From the NCBI GenBank assembly GCA_022376925.1, contig JAIOJX010000005.1, forward strand, positions 95,949,001-96,013,000: a DNA stretch of 64,000 nt, in the 5' to 3' direction. This stretch comes from Tragulus kanchil (taxonomy: Eukaryota > Chordata > Mammalia > Artiodactyla > Tragulidae). Shown here one piece after another: positions 34,946-47,820 of this stretch (its first letter is position 1; each line of letters starts with the position of its first letter). The translations under genes were made by a program, and so were the position numbers. A model generated the notes under the pieces. The model saw only the letters and a program-made list of their open reading frames with translations, was not told the DNA's origin and searched no databases.

Positions 34946-37157
34946 GAAGGGGACAACAGAAGGGTTGGATGTGAGCATCAGCTCAATGAACATGAGTTTG
35001 AGCAAACTCTGAAAAATGGTGAAGGACAGGGAAGTCTGTCATGCTGGACTCCACTAGGGTTACAAATAGTCAGAAACGATTGAATGACTGAACTGAGGAA
35101 GAGACAGTAGCCTGATAACCTTCTCTGAGATTTCCCAGGCAGGAATACTGAAATGGGTATTGGCCAAAATTATGGCCAAGTAAAGAGAAGTATACAAAAT
35201 GTTAAGACTGTGACTTCATCCAAATTGGAATTCAAATTTCTTTTCACTTTGCCATTTTAATTTATTTTTAATTAATATTTTAAAATTTTTACTGGAGTAT
35301 AGTTGATTTACAATAATATGTTAGTTTCCAGGTGTACAGCAAAATGATTCACTTATGCATATTCATGTATCTATTCTTTTTCAGATTCTTTTCCTATATA
35401 GGTTATTACAGAGTAGAGTTTCCTATGTTATACAGTAGGCTCTTGCTGTTTATTTATTTCATATATAGTAGCGTTTATATGTTACTCCCAAACTCCTAAT
35501 TCCCCCACCCCACACATCACCTTTCTCCTTTGGTAGCCATAAGGTTGTTTTTGTAGTCTCTGTGTCTGTTTCTGCTTTCTAATTAAGTTCTTTTAAGTCA
35601 TTTTTTAGAATTCATTATATAAATCACATCACAGTATTTGTCTTTCTCTGTTAAGACCTACTTCATTTAATATGATAATCTCTAGGTCAATCCATGTTGC
35701 TGCAAATGACATTATTTCATTCTGTTTTATGTCTGAGTAATTGATGTTCCATTGCATATGTGTACCACATCTTCTTTATCCATTCATCTATCAATGGACA
35801 TACAGGTGACTTCCATGTCTTGGCTATTTAAATAGTGCTGCAGTGAACATTAGGGTCCATGTATTCTTTTGAATTACGATTTTCTCCAGATCCGTGCCCG
35901 TGAGTGGGATTACTGGATCATAAGGTAGCTCTATTTTCAATTTTTTAAGAAACCTCCATACTGTTCTCCATAGTAGTTGTACCAATTTACATTCCCACTA
36001 ATGGTGTAGAACTTCTCTGACATTTATTGTGCATTCTAACCAGTGTGAGGTAGAAGGGGACAACAGAAGGGTTGGATGTGAGCATCAGCTCAATGAACAT
36101 GAGTTTGAGCAAACTCTGAAAAATGGTGAAGGACAGGGAAGTCTGTCATGCTGGACTCCACTAGGGTTACAAATAGTCAGAAACGATTGAATGACTGAAC
36201 TGAGGAAGAGACAGTAGCCTGATAACCTTCTCTGAGATTTCCCAGGCAGGAATACTGAAATGGGTATTGGCCAAAATTATGGCCAAGTAAAGAGAAGTAT
36301 ACAAAATGTTAAGACTGTGACTTCATCCAAATTGGAATTCAAATTTCTTTTCACTTTGCCATTTTAATTTATTTTTAATTAATATTTTAAAATTTTTACT
36401 GGAGTATAGTTGATTTACAATAATATGTTAGTTTCCAGGTGTACAGCAAAATGATTCACTTATGCATATTCATGTATCTATTCTTTTTCAGATTCTTTTC
36501 CTATATAGGTTATTACAGAGTAGAGTTTCCTATGTTATACAGTAGGCTCTTGCTGTTTATTTATTTCATATATAGTAGCGTTTATATGTTACTCCCAAAC
36601 TCCTAATTCCCCACCCACACATCACCTTTCTCCTTTGGTAGCCATAAGGTTGTTTTTGTAGTCTCTGTGTCTGTTTCTGCTTTCTAATTAAGTTCTTTTA
36701 AGTCATTTTTTAGAATTCATTATATAAATCACATCACAGTATTTGTCTTTCTCTGTTAAGACCTACTTCATTTAATATGATAATCTCTAGGTCAATCCAT
36801 GTTGCTGCAAATGACATTATTTCATTCTGTTTTATGTCTGAGTAATTGATGTTCCATTGCATATGTGTACCACATCTTCTTTATCCATTCATCTATCAAT
36901 GGACATACAGGTGACTTCCATGTCTTGGCTATTTAAATAGTGCTGCAGTGAACATTAGGGTCCATGTATTCTTTTGAATTACGATTTTCTCCAGATCCGT
37001 GCCCGTGAGTGGGATTACTGGATCATAAGGTAGCTCTATTTTCAATTTTTTAAGAAACCTCCATACTGTTCTCCATAGTAGTTGTACCAATTTACATTCC
37101 CACTAATGGTGTAGAACTTCTCTGACATTTATTGTGCATTCTAACCAGTGTGAGGTG
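34946..37157. repeat. Direct duplication K (34946-36051 / 36053-37157)
   Basis: Offset 1,107, with abutting copies (GTGTGAGGT then AGAAGGGGAC). It spans the BovB 3' end and the adjoining minus-strand L1 3' end. One C-run difference (TTCCCCCACCCCACACATC versus TTCCCCACCCACACATC). The right half of copy 2 is copy 1 of duplication L. Confidence 0.95.
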
Positions 37158-39006
37158 ATACCTAATGTAGTTTTAATTTTCCTGTCTCTCATTAGAAATG
37201 TTGAGATATTTGTGTGTGATTTTTGGCCATCTGTGTGTTGTCTTTGGAGATATGTCTGTTTAGTTCTTCTGCACATTTTTTGATTTTTTTTTTTTTTTTT
37301 TAATCTTGAGCTGCATATACGTTTTGTATGTTTTGGAGATCAATCCCTTGTTGGTTGCATCTCTTGCAAATATTTTCTCCCATTCTGTGGGTTTTTTTTT
37401 TTTTTTTAATTTTGTTGCTGGTTTTCTTTGTTTATTTTCATTAATTTAGAAGGTGAATCCAAAGAAGATTGCTGAAGTTTATGTCAGTGTTCTTTTTATG
37501 CTTTCCTCTAAGAGTTTTTTAGTATCTGGTCTTATGTTCAGTATCTAATCCATTTTGGTTTTATTTTTGTGTTTGGTGTTATTGAATGCTCTAATTTCAT
37601 TCTTTTACATGTAGCTGTCTGGTTTTTCCAGCACCAGTAACTGAAGATACTGTCTTTTTTCCATTATATAGTCTTGCCTCTTTTGTGTTAGATTAATCAA
37701 CCATAGGTGCATGAGTTGATTTCTGGGGCTTTCTGTCCTGTTCCATTCATCAATATGTCTGTTTTTGTACCAGTACCATACTATTTTGATTACTGTAGAT
37801 TCAAGGGAATCTAGGAAATCTATTAGGACATTGGTTGGTTATATTTCACAGTCAGCCTTTAATTCATTATATAAATCACATCACAGTATTTGTCTTTCTC
37901 TGTTAAGACCTACTTCATTTAATATGATAATCTCTAGGTCAATCCATGTTGCTGCAAATGACATTATTTCATTCTGTTTTATGTCTGAGTAATTGATGTT
38001 CCATTGCATATGTGTACCACATCTTCTTTATCCATTCATCTATCAATGGACATACAGGTGACTTCCATGTCTTGGCTATTTAAATAGTGCTGCAGTGAAC
38101 ATTAGGGTCCATGTATTCTTTTGAATTACGATTTTCTCCAGATCCGTGCCCGTGAGTGGGATTACTGGATCATAAGGTAGCTCTATTTTCAATTTTTTAA
38201 GAAACCTCCATACTGTTCTCCATAGTAGTTGTACCAATTTACATTCCCACTAATGGTGTAGAACTTCTCTGACATTTATTGTGCATTCTAACCAGTGTGA
38301 GGTGATACCTAATGTAGTTTTAATTTTCCTGTCTCTCATTAGAAATGTTGAGATATTTGTGTGTGATTTTTGGCCATCTGTGTGTTGTCTTTGGAGATAT
38401 GTCTGTTTAGTTCTTCTGCACATTTTTTGATTTTTTTTTTTTTTTTTTAATCTTGAGCTGCATATACGTTTTGTATGTTTTGGAGATCAATCCCTTGTTG
38501 GTTGCATCTCTTGCAAATATTTTCTCCCATTCTGTGGGTTTTTTTTTTTTTTTTAATTTTGTTGCTGGTTTTCTTTGTTTATTTTCATTAATTTAGAAGG
38601 TGAATCCAAAGAAGATTGCTGAAGTTTATGTCAGTGTTCTTTTTATGCTTTCCTCTAAGAGTTTTTTAGTATCTGGTCTTATGTTCAGTATCTAATCCAT
38701 TTTGGTTTTATTTTTGTGTTTGGTGTTATTGAATGCTCTAATTTCATTCTTTTACATGTAGCTGTCTGGTTTTTCCAGCACCAGTAACTGAAGATACTGT
38801 CTTTTTTCCATTATATAGTCTTGCCTCTTTTGTGTTAGATTAATCAACCATAGGTGCATGAGTTGATTTCTGGGGCTTTCTGTCCTGTTCCATTCATCAA
38901 TATGTCTGTTTTTGTACCAGTACCATACTATTTTGATTACTGTAGATTCAAGGGAATCTAGGAAATCTATTAGGACATTGGTTGGTTATATTTCACAGTC
39001 AGCCTT
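35285..39006 (-). mobile_element. L1 3' portion, reverse strand
   Basis: The 3' terminus is at the left (TACTGGAGTATAGTTGATTT, then CCAGGTGTACAGCAAAATGA). It is followed by antisense 3' UTR and ORF2 C-terminal sequence (AGTAATTGATGTTCCATTGC; TTTACATTCCCACTAATGG; CCAGTACCATACTATTTTGA). It is 5'-truncated near 39000. Duplications K and L inflate it; the real length is about 1.5 kb. A further copy of its 5'-most part sits at 39752-40052. Confidence 0.88.
36714..39006. repeat. Direct duplication L (36714-37860 / 37861-39006)
   Basis: Offset 1,147, directly abutting (CAGCCTTTA then ATTCATTATATAAATCACAT). I see almost no internal difference, including two T-run tracts of matching length. With duplication K the L1 segment from 35606 appears three times. 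Confidence 0.95.
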
Positions 39007-40789
39007 TATTGTTGGGGATGGAATATTAAAAGGAAGAAAGAGAGACTAGACATTAGGGTCATTTAGCAGTCTTTGTCATAAGGAACTACTCTTAATTTTC
39101 CTAAAATTGCACAGATTTATTGCATGAGTATCTTTTTTTTGCTGGTAATAGTTAAATTCCTTAGTGAAATTGAGAATAATAAAATTCCTTAGTAACCTGA
39201 AACAATTACTTCTTCCATCCTATGTGGAATTCAAATTTTAAAGCATTAACAATAATTTAAACAGCAGTAATACTAATAAGAATAATTCTTCAAGAAAACA
39301 CTTAGAATGGGATATACATATGACTAATATGGAATTATACACATTTGTAAAGAACAAAACTCTGTAAAATCAAAAAAGCAAAATAAAAAAAAAAACTTGT
39401 GACTGTGAAAAAAAAGAAAGAAAACACTCAGTCCTTCCCTATTTACAGGGACGCCATGAGAGTGAGAGGCACCTGTAGTATTTACTGAAAGAAAAGCTTT
39501 ATGTACTTTTATTACTGAAATTTTAAAATTTCCATTAACAATGTCAGAGAAGTTTGAATTGTAGTCCATGAGGCAGAACAACAGACATAGACCTGGACCC
39601 AATCTATATAATTACAGTATATGACTAAAGAATTTGTCTAATATAGATTTATAGAATGGTTTTATAATAATTAAAGGAAATAGCATCTTTTGTTTCTCTT
39701 AGAAGATATTTTCCTACATGTAATATCCATCATCTTCTGCAAATCTTTTGTTTTTATTTTTGTGTTTGGTGTTATTGAATGCTCTAATTTCATTCTTTTA
39801 CATGTAGCTGTCTGGTTTTTCCAGCACCAGTAACTGAAGATACTGTCTTTTTTCCATTATATAGTCTTGCCTCTTTTGTGTTAGATTAATCAACCATAGG
39901 TGCATGAGTTGATTTCTGGGGCTTTCTGTCCTGTTCCATTCATCAATATGTCTGTTTTTGTACCAGTACCATACTATTTTGATTACTGTAGATTCAAGGG
40001 AATCTAGGAAATCTATTAGGACATTGGTTGGTTATATTTCACAGTCAGCCTTTATTGTTGGGGATGGAATATTAAAAGGAAGAAAGAGAGACTAGACATT
40101 AGGGTCATTTAGCAGTCTTTGTCATAAGGAACTACTCTTAATTTTCCTAAAATTGCACAGATTTATTGCATGAGTATCTTTTTTTTGCTGGTAATAGTTA
40201 AATTCCTTAGTGAAATTGAGAATAATAAAATTCCTTAGTAACCTGAAACAATTACTTCTTCCATCCTATGTGGAATTCAAATTTTAAAGCATTAACAATA
40301 ATTTAAACAGCAGTAATACTAATAAGAATAATTCTTCAAGAAAACACTTAGAATGGGATATACATATGACTAATATGGAATTATACACATTTGTAAAGAA
40401 CAAAACTCTGTAAAATCAAAAAAGCAAAATAAAAAAAAAAACTTGTGACTGTGAAAAAAAAGAAAGAAAACACTCAGTCCTTCCCTATTTACAGGGACGC
40501 CATGAGAGTGAGAGGCACCTGTAGTATTTACTGAAAGAAAAGCTTTATGTACTTTTATTACTGAAATTTTAAAATTTCCATTAACAATGTCAGAGAAGTT
40601 TGAATTGTAGTCCATGAGGCAGAACAACAGACATAGACCTGGACCCAATCTATATAATTACAGTATATGACTAAAGAATTTGTCTAATATAGATTTATAG
40701 AATGGTTTTATAATAATTAAAGGAAATAGCATCTTTTGTTTCTCTTAGAAGATATTTTCCTACATGTAATATCCATCATCTTCTGCAAA
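38706..40789. repeat. Direct duplication M (38706-39743 / 39752-40789)
   Basis: Offset 1,046, the shortest of the series. The copies run from TTTTATTTTTGTGTTTGGTG to CATCATCTTCTGCAAA. About 300 bases are L1, the rest single-copy-looking DNA. The L1 part occurs three times (37559, 38706, 39752). Confidence 0.95.
39308..39395 (+). mobile_element. Short L1 3' terminal fragment
   Basis: GGGATATACATATGACTAAT, then AAAGAACAAAACTCTGTAAA, then an A-rich tail resembles the 3' end of the young L1 at 21940-22010 in diverged form. Only ~90 bases remain. Copy at 40354-40441. Confidence 0.65.
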
Positions 40790-41684
40790 ACTCTCTAAAC
40801 TGCTATGAAAAATATTTATATTTTTATAATAAGGCAATAAAACATGAAATTATAAGTTATAGCACAGTACCTTTTGTCATATCTCTACAATTAGTTACAA
40901 CATTGTACATACAAATCCCTAAATTTATATGACATTCTTATGTGATTGCAATCTTGCTGAGGATGGGGACCATACATGTTTGTCTTTGTATTATTATTAT
41001 CTAGCACAGTGATTGAAAAATATTTTATATTAACAAAGCATGTGAAATGATATAACTTTTTCAAGCTGACTGCTTAAGGTCAACAGTAGGGTACTTAGGC
41101 AGGAAGATTATTTCTAAATGTTTAAGTCCTACTCTAAGTCAACTTTTTAGATGTAAGAAAAAGCCTTCAGTTATGCTCTCCAGATATTAAATTATAATTT
41201 AAAAAAAATAAATGAACTTTAAGAAGAGGGTATTTAAATCCATGTGATGTAATGTACTCTGCCTTATATTTATTTTATAAACAAGATATTAGGTATTTAA
41301 ATGATTCCAGGAGTGTAATTGAAATACTTTGCTTGAATGTTTTAATCTTCTGAAATTAATAAGAAATGCAGTGTTTTATACATAAGCATACAGAAATGTA
41401 TATTTTTCCAGAATATTCAGAGTGTTCATACCACGAGTAGATAGCTCTCTGGAGACTAGATACTGCTTTGAAACTGATTAAATTTTTGAGTATTTAATAA
41501 AGTATATAAGCTCTATAATATTTGTGAAGATCAATATAATTAATGTTTCTCTTTTTTGTATAGATGAAGGTTTAATGTGAGATAGTTTCTCATCTCAGCT
41601 ACTCATAGGTAAAGATTTTCATAATTTTAGAAGAGATATCATTGGGGAATGTGTAGCAAATATCATCTCTTTTGGTACTCAGCA

Positions 41685-41819
41685 TTTCAAATGTTATATT
41701 TTCTCTTTTAATCTTAGAAACCATAGAAAATATATCATAATATTTTAGAGCCTAGGAATCTACAAATAAGAAATATTTCTTTTGCAGCAATGAAAATCCA
41801 TGGAAAGTGTTTCAATGAC
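41685..41819 (+). repeat. Diverged repeat, copy 1
   Basis: This 135-base stretch matches 42807-42943 in the same orientation. Shared words include TTTCAAATGTTATAT, TTTAGAGCCTAG, CAACAAATAAGAAAT-like and GAAATCCATGG-like sequence, with many substitutions and small indels. Unlike the 1.1 kb duplications it is clearly old. Whether it is a dispersed family or a local duplication cannot be told from two copies. Confidence 0.75.
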
Positions 41820-42244
41820 TGCTCATTTGTTTGTTGTTAAAGATTGTCAATCTGAACGACTCAAGTTGCTTCTTAAGTAATACAGAGATACAGTTTTTTA
41901 GAGGTTAGACTATTCATAGTTGGTTGGAAGTATTCTTCACTTTAGGAAATCAAGCGTTTTCCTAACTGGGAGACCATAACTGGGAGTGAGATAAATTAGG
42001 GAGTGAAATAGCACTGGCTTGAATATCACAGTGATTTGCTAGGAAAACTTGAAGTCTTTGCTTAGTTTTATATGTGGCCGCTTGATTCACAGCCTGACTG
42101 GTTGTGCAACACCACTAAACAGAGCACTCCACAATCCAACTGAGGAAGATAATGTCAGGAAAGGAAGAATGAAAGACATTGGGAACCCAGAGGAATCAGT
42201 TAGAGTTATGCAGTTTTAAACTATGCTCTGCACTGTTTTCTTTA

Positions 42245-42455
42245 AAAAAAAAAATATTTTATTTGGCTGCATTGGTCTTGATTGCAGACATGGGATATTT
42301 TGTTATGTCATGAGGACTTCTCTGTGAGTTGTCACCAGCAGGATTGGTTGCCCTGAGGACATGTGGGCAACTAAATTCCCTCACCAGGGCCTGAACCTAC
42401 ATTCTCTGCATTGGAAGGTGGATTCTTAACCACGGGACCATCAAGGAAGTTCTTC
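42245..42455 (-). mobile_element. Old tRNA-derived (CHR-like) SINE
   Basis: On the plus strand: an A-rich tail turning into TTTATTTGGCTGCATTGGTC, then GCCTGAACCTACATTCTCTG, GGTGGATTCTTAACCACGGG and the degraded head CCATCAAGGAAGTTC. High divergence indicates an old insertion. Confidence 0.8.
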
Positions 42456-42806
42456 TGGGTTGTTTTCTAACTGGTATTGTTTCCAGGTTTAAAAGTGAAA
42501 ATCTTAAAGTAACCAAAGAGCCAATTAGAAGCATAAGTTAGTTTGAATTTTTTATGAGGTAGTTACCATTACGTACAACCTAGAAATTTATAGGATTCTA
42601 TGGTTTGTTTGCCAGTGTCAGTTTCTATTTCATGAGGTTCTCTGTATTAAAACTCATTTATTTCACCTACAGAAGCAGAAATGTGTAGCAAGTCCTGTAG
42701 GAAATCCAAACATGTTTTTGTGTTAAGCATCTTGTAGTCATTATCACTTCAAATAGTCACAGAATTTAATATAAAGATCAATTATTTTATACTCAGTAAG
42801 TTTTTG

Positions 42807-42943
42807 TTTCAAATGTTATATTTCTCTATTTTTATCTCAGACACCATGAAAAATATCTCACAGCAATTTAGAGCCTAGAGATCAACAAATAAGAAATTTC
42901 TATTTTCCAAAGAAATGGAAATCCATGGGAAGTGTTTTATTGA
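42807..42943 (+). repeat. Diverged repeat, copy 2
   Basis: Partner of 41685-41819, about 1,122 bases downstream. By eye I judge roughly one difference in every five bases or so, plus indels. The offset resembles the artefact-like spacing elsewhere, but the divergence rules out the same cause. Confidence 0.75.
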
Positions 42944-43850
42944 GTTAAGTTCACAATTTAAATTAACAGTAAATGCCTTCTATCACAACTTCATTACTTT
43001 ACAAATGAGAAAAAAGACACAAATGTTACAGATGAGCTAGTTTTTTTTCCCATCTAGCTGAGCATTTTTCCTCTCTCTAATTTTTCTCCTTATTCAATAT
43101 TTATTTTACAGGTAAATTTCTACCTATTATTTACCATGATACTCTAACCTTATTTTTTCCTAAATAATGTCTTAGATTATTGATTTTTCTCTCTGCCTTT
43201 TGTGTATGTGTGTGCTGAGAAAATAACCTTACCTTAGTTTTTCTAAGATTGCCTCCTGGGAAAAGCAGCCCAGAGAAAGACGACTATGGCATGTCAAACA
43301 ATAGAAATTATGATGGTTTATCAATGCAAAATTTCTTTTTATAATTTTATTCAGATTGAAATGTTCTTATTTATATGTGCATAATTCTCTAATTTTCTAC
43401 ATAGATCTAATAGCAACCCCATGCATACTTTGATCAAATATCAATTCATATTTAGCCTGAAATAATCAAATATTCAAACTTTATAAACCACAGGAATGCT
43501 AGTATGCTGTATGCTTTAGGAAGGATATGGGTAAGTGACAATTACAAAATCAAATCTCCATTAATAAGCTTCAATTTTGGTTTATTAGTAGCGCAAAATC
43601 ATACTTCCATCCTAAATAAACAAATACTCTTCCCTTCTAGAACATGCGTTTATTAAAAGAGTCAATCATATCCCAAATTTAGATTTTTTCCCTAAGAGTC
43701 ATACCATAATTTTTTAAAACTTCAATGAAATAGACAATTGTCTAGAATATAATATGGATAAACAGAAATGTAGTATCACTTACTCATTAACCAAATAGAA
43801 TCAATAGTTAAAATTATTTGACAAGATAATACAAAATATTAACTTGTCCA

Positions 43851-46058
43851 CATATATTTTATGGGCTAATTTTGCCAAAACTTAAAGTGATAGAAATAGA
43901 TAAAAGAGGATCAATAACATATTTACTTCAGGAAATTATTATCTTGATATCAAAATTAGGCGAGAACATTACTGAAAATATATTCAAGAACACTCTCCCT
44001 TATGAATGTAGGTTCAGATATCATAAACAGAATGTCAGTAACCAAATACTGCAAAATTGTAAGGAAAAGATAATTGGAGCACACATACAACTGACTCTCT
44101 AATAGACTGGCAGTACAGTGTGTGATAATACCACTTTGGAAAAATATGTCTAAGAAAATTTATAACAATAATATTAAAAATTACCAAAACTTGAAACAAA
44201 ATATGAATTTATACTAATATGAATAATAACTGCAGTATATTAAAAGAATAAAGAGTACATGACAGTGGGAAAATAATGAACTTATTCTGTGAGTAAACGT
44301 GAGTCTCAAAAGAGTGAAACAAATGATACAAAAGAGCTTGTGCTATGTAGCTCACTTTATAAAATGTTCAAAAAGCATGCAAAAACAAACTATGCTTCAA
44401 AAGAATAATGGTTACTTTGTGGATATGATGACTGGGATGGGCCACTCAGGAGACGTCTGGAGTGCTGGCCAGTTTCTATGCTGTTATCTGTGAGTTGGTT
44501 ACACAAATGGGCAAAACTTCATGGGGCAATACACTTAGGATATACACACTTTATAATTTGCATGTAATATGTTGTACTGCAATCAAAACCTTAAAAAAGA
44601 AAGAAAGTGAAAGAAGAATATACAAATAAATATATAAAACAAATGACAGAGAAATTGTAGTGTATTAAAGAAATACGCAAAATGGTACACAATAAAAGCC
44701 ATCTCATATCAAACAGCAAATAGTTTATATAAGAAAGTATCATATGGACAAACAAAACAATGATTTGGGATAAAATTTGCTCAATCCACTAGAAATCAGA
44801 ATATTGCACAGTAAATTAGATTATTAAAACTTAGCCCAAAATAAGTCTGGCAGAAGAACATGACTAGAGTGTAAATTGGCATGGCTTTGAAGAAAAATTT
44901 AGCAATATCTTATAAAATTGCAAATGTACATACACTGTGGCCCAGAATTGTATTAGGCCTCATATATTTTATGGGCTAATTTTGCCAAAACTTAAAGTGA
45001 TAGAAATAGATAAAAGAGGATCAATAACATATTTACTTCAGGAAATTATTATCTTGATATCAAAATTAGGCGAGAACATTACTGAAAATATATTCAAGAA
45101 CACTCTCCCTTATGAATGTAGGTTCAGATATCATAAACAGAATGTCAGTAACCAAATACTGCAAAATTGTAAGGAAAAGATAATTGGAGCACACATACAA
45201 CTGACTCTCTAATAGACTGGCAGTACAGTGTGTGATAATACCACTTTGGAAAAATATGTCTAAGAAAATTTATAACAATAATATTAAAAATTACCAAAAC
45301 TTGAAACAAAATATGAATTTATACTAATATGAATAATAACTGCAGTATATTAAAAGAATAAAGAGTACATGACAGTGGGAAAATAATGAACTTATTCTGT
45401 GAGTAAACGTGAGTCTCAAAAGAGTGAAACAAATGATACAAAAGAGCTTGTGCTATGTAGCTCACTTTATAAAATGTTCAAAAAGCATGCAAAAACAAAC
45501 TATGCTTCAAAAGAATAATGGTTACTTTGTGGATATGATGACTGGGATGGGCCACTCAGGAGACGTCTGGAGTGCTGGCCAGTTTCTATGCTGTTATCTG
45601 TGAGTTGGTTACACAAATGGGCAAAACTTCATGGGGCAATACACTTAGGATATACACACTTTATAATTTGCATGTAATATGTTGTACTGCAATCAAAACC
45701 TTAAAAAAGAAAGAAAGTGAAAGAAGAATATACAAATAAATATATAAAACAAATGACAGAGAAATTGTAGTGTATTAAAGAAATACGCAAAATGGTACAC
45801 AATAAAAGCCATCTCATATCAAACAGCAAATAGTTTATATAAGAAAGTATCATATGGACAAACAAAACAATGATTTGGGATAAAATTTGCTCAATCCACT
45901 AGAAATCAGAATATTGCACAGTAAATTAGATTATTAAAACTTAGCCCAAAATAAGTCTGGCAGAAGAACATGACTAGAGTGTAAATTGGCATGGCTTTGA
46001 AGAAAAATTTAGCAATATCTTATAAAATTGCAAATGTACATACACTGTGGCCCAGAAA
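43851..46058. repeat. Direct duplication N (43851-44948 / 44961-46058)
   Basis: Offset 1,110, from CATATATTTTATGGGCTAAT to CACTGTGGCCCAGAA. I find no differences where I compared. Thirteen bases (TTGTATTAGGCCT region) separate the copies. Confidence 0.96.
44110..44600 (+). mobile_element. Ancient L1 (L1M-type) 3' region
   Basis: Sense phrases typical of old mammalian L1 3' ends, in order: ATACCACTTTGGAAAAATAT, AATAATGGTTACTTTGTGGA, GTCTGGAGTGCTGGCCAGTT, GAGTTGGTTACACAAATGGG, TTGTACTGCAATCAAAACC. No frame remains. Copy at 45220-45710. Confidence 0.65.
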
Positions 46059-46260
46059 TTCCATTTCTGTATCTAGAGACATACTCAGAATAATATTCAA
46101 GAGAGTATTTATAAGGATATTTGCTGCTGCGGCATTATTCAATTCAGAAAAAATCAGAGACATTAAGTATCAATAGTTTCAATATGTAAATAAAGACATA
46201 CTTTCCCATGTATGATTTTATACAACAATAAAATAATTTTAGTATATCTATTTGTATAAT
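45985..46260 (+). mobile_element. Ancient L1 ORF2 C-terminal fragment
   Basis: GTGGCCCAGAAATTCCATTT, then GTATTTATAAGGATATTTGC, GCTGCGGCATTATTCAATTC and TTTATACAACAATAAAATAA match the order of the end of old L1 ORF2 (compare CCCAGCAATTCCACT in typical L1). Heavily decayed. The first ~75 bases also occur at 44875-44948. Confidence 0.6.
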
Positions 46261-47820
46261 GTGTGGTACATTTTCACAATTAATTTTAAATGAATAACAA
46301 AGGCCAAATGAGATTCATAATACACTTATGTAATTTTCACATATTACTGTAAATTTAAATACACAAAAAATCATACAGAATCAAATTATATATTTTCATA
46401 GATGTTCATCAATATGAAATATATTTCAGAATATTTGAAATACATATATTGAACGTATGCTAAGCTGCATGTTTATGCATGTGCATGTCAATGAGAGGCT
46501 AGAGCACAGGATTGGGTGTATCAGATGCAGAGGAAAGACAAAAAATAATGTAGACTTAGACAAACAACAGAGGTGAAGCAGCCCCTTCCTCTTAGCTCTT
46601 TCCTGTTATAACTAAGAAACTTTTAGTTTTTACAGTGTAAACAGCACAACAAGCATAAGGACAATGTGATGGGTAGAAAGAAGAAAATGGACTGCCTAGG
46701 CAGTCCTTAGACTATTCTTGCTGAATTTCTAATTGAATTTTAATGAATTTTCTCAATGACTCCCGTGTATTCCAGAGAGGGTTTTGCAATAGTCTCTAGT
46801 ATAAAACCATCAAAAAAAGGATAGACAAAGAAAATGCCAAGAAAAGCCTCTCTTTCCTTGCCAACCCTCACTCTAACAACATGAAATCTTTTCAGCAACA
46901 GTCCCCTCATTTCAGCCAACACTATTGGCAACACTGCATCACCTCTCCTGAGGTCTCAGTGAGCCAACTGGTGAGTTGAACTTCCCACAAATCTCCCTGC
47001 CTCCTTGAAGCAAGGAAATTGATATTTCAATTTCCCTTACTGGTGGTTTCTATAGGACCCAGCGAGCAGCTGATCTTCTATCCCTCACCTGTCAGAATTA
47101 GGTGTGGTACTGTGATCCTCCAACTCTTACTCAGTGATGGTGAGATGTAACAAGGCAGTCTCTGGGAAGTTCACTTTCCACTGCGCGCGCGTGTGCGCAT
47201 GCACGAACACACACACACACACACACACACAGGCACACATGCGGTATCACCAGCTGAGGCTTTTTACCTATCCAATGCAAAGAAACTGCAGAAGGAGGTC
47301 CAGATCAGGGATAGCAGCACATCACTTTCCCGTTTCCACTGTGTCAGTAAGGCTTATCATGAGGCTGAACCTGCATACCCACCTGACAAACACAGGACTG
47401 AACAAGGCAGTGTGAAGTATGGTTCTACCCTCCCCTAGTATCAGTGAGAACTTTCCACCCACACCTGTCTTCAGTGAGGCAGGATAAGATGGTACTCTGC
47501 TTCTCCCTTCCCCTGGGTCATTGGATAGAGGAGGGGAAATGGCAGGGAGGCAGAAAACAGAGTTCCTTTTCCACCCTGCAGCATCAGCCCTCCATTTTGC
47601 CACCCCTTTGTTGTAAGACAGGCCAACAGGGAGTAAGAAGGTAGTTATAAATGGTACCCACTTTAACCAGGAGGGTGTCAGTGGGGGCAAGGGACAACTA
47701 AACTTCATGCCTCTTGTTGGCAATGAGGCAGCATTATCTAGTGCTCTGGTTTTGCTGGGGTGGTGTTGCTGGGTTCAAGAGGAAGCTTAACATACACACC
47801 TATAAGACCCTCACCTATAT
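46260..47820. other. No recognised gene; possible old L1 5' region
   Basis: GC content rises from ~46900. Several overlapping frames (for example 47134-47415 and 47322-47723) conflict with one another and show no motif. The segment leads directly into an ancient L1 5'UTR/ORF1 fragment at ~47820, so part of it may be its 5' UTR. I cannot prove this. Confidence 0.35.
47207..47231. repeat. (CA)n microsatellite
   Basis: About 12 CA units follow GCGCGCGCGTGTGCGCATGC. A purine-pyrimidine alternating tract of about 50 bases (47184-47240) results, potentially Z-DNA forming. Confidence 0.9.

Larger units (their letters stand above)
30477..35098 (+). mobile_element. BovB (RTE) retrotransposon, 5'-truncated, plus strand
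   Basis: The element starts inside the endonuclease C-terminus (DCGSDHEFLILKFRLQ, then TRAFRYDLNQIPYDYTVKV), passes through the linker, the reverse transcriptase and the C-terminal region (FIFLGSKITVDGDCSH), and ends with the BovB 3' terminus (GGGTTACAAATAGTCAGAAA, then CGATTGAATGACTGAACTGA). It is many substitutions and indels away from a working copy. It contains duplications I and J and the start of K, plus a SINE. Without these it is about 2.2 kb. Confidence 0.92.
40790..43850. other. Long stretch without recognised genes
   Basis: AT-rich DNA with no near-identical duplication. It holds one old SINE (42245-42455) and a diverged repeat pair (41685-41819 and 42807-42943). I see no coding frame worth reporting. 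Confidence 0.5.

Noticed and set aside
47134..47723. Several overlapping frames in a GC-richer patch as a possible gene
   Set aside because: Frames overlap on both strands, include a CA microsatellite, show no domain, and lead into an ancient L1 5' region. More likely old repeat or single-copy non-coding DNA.
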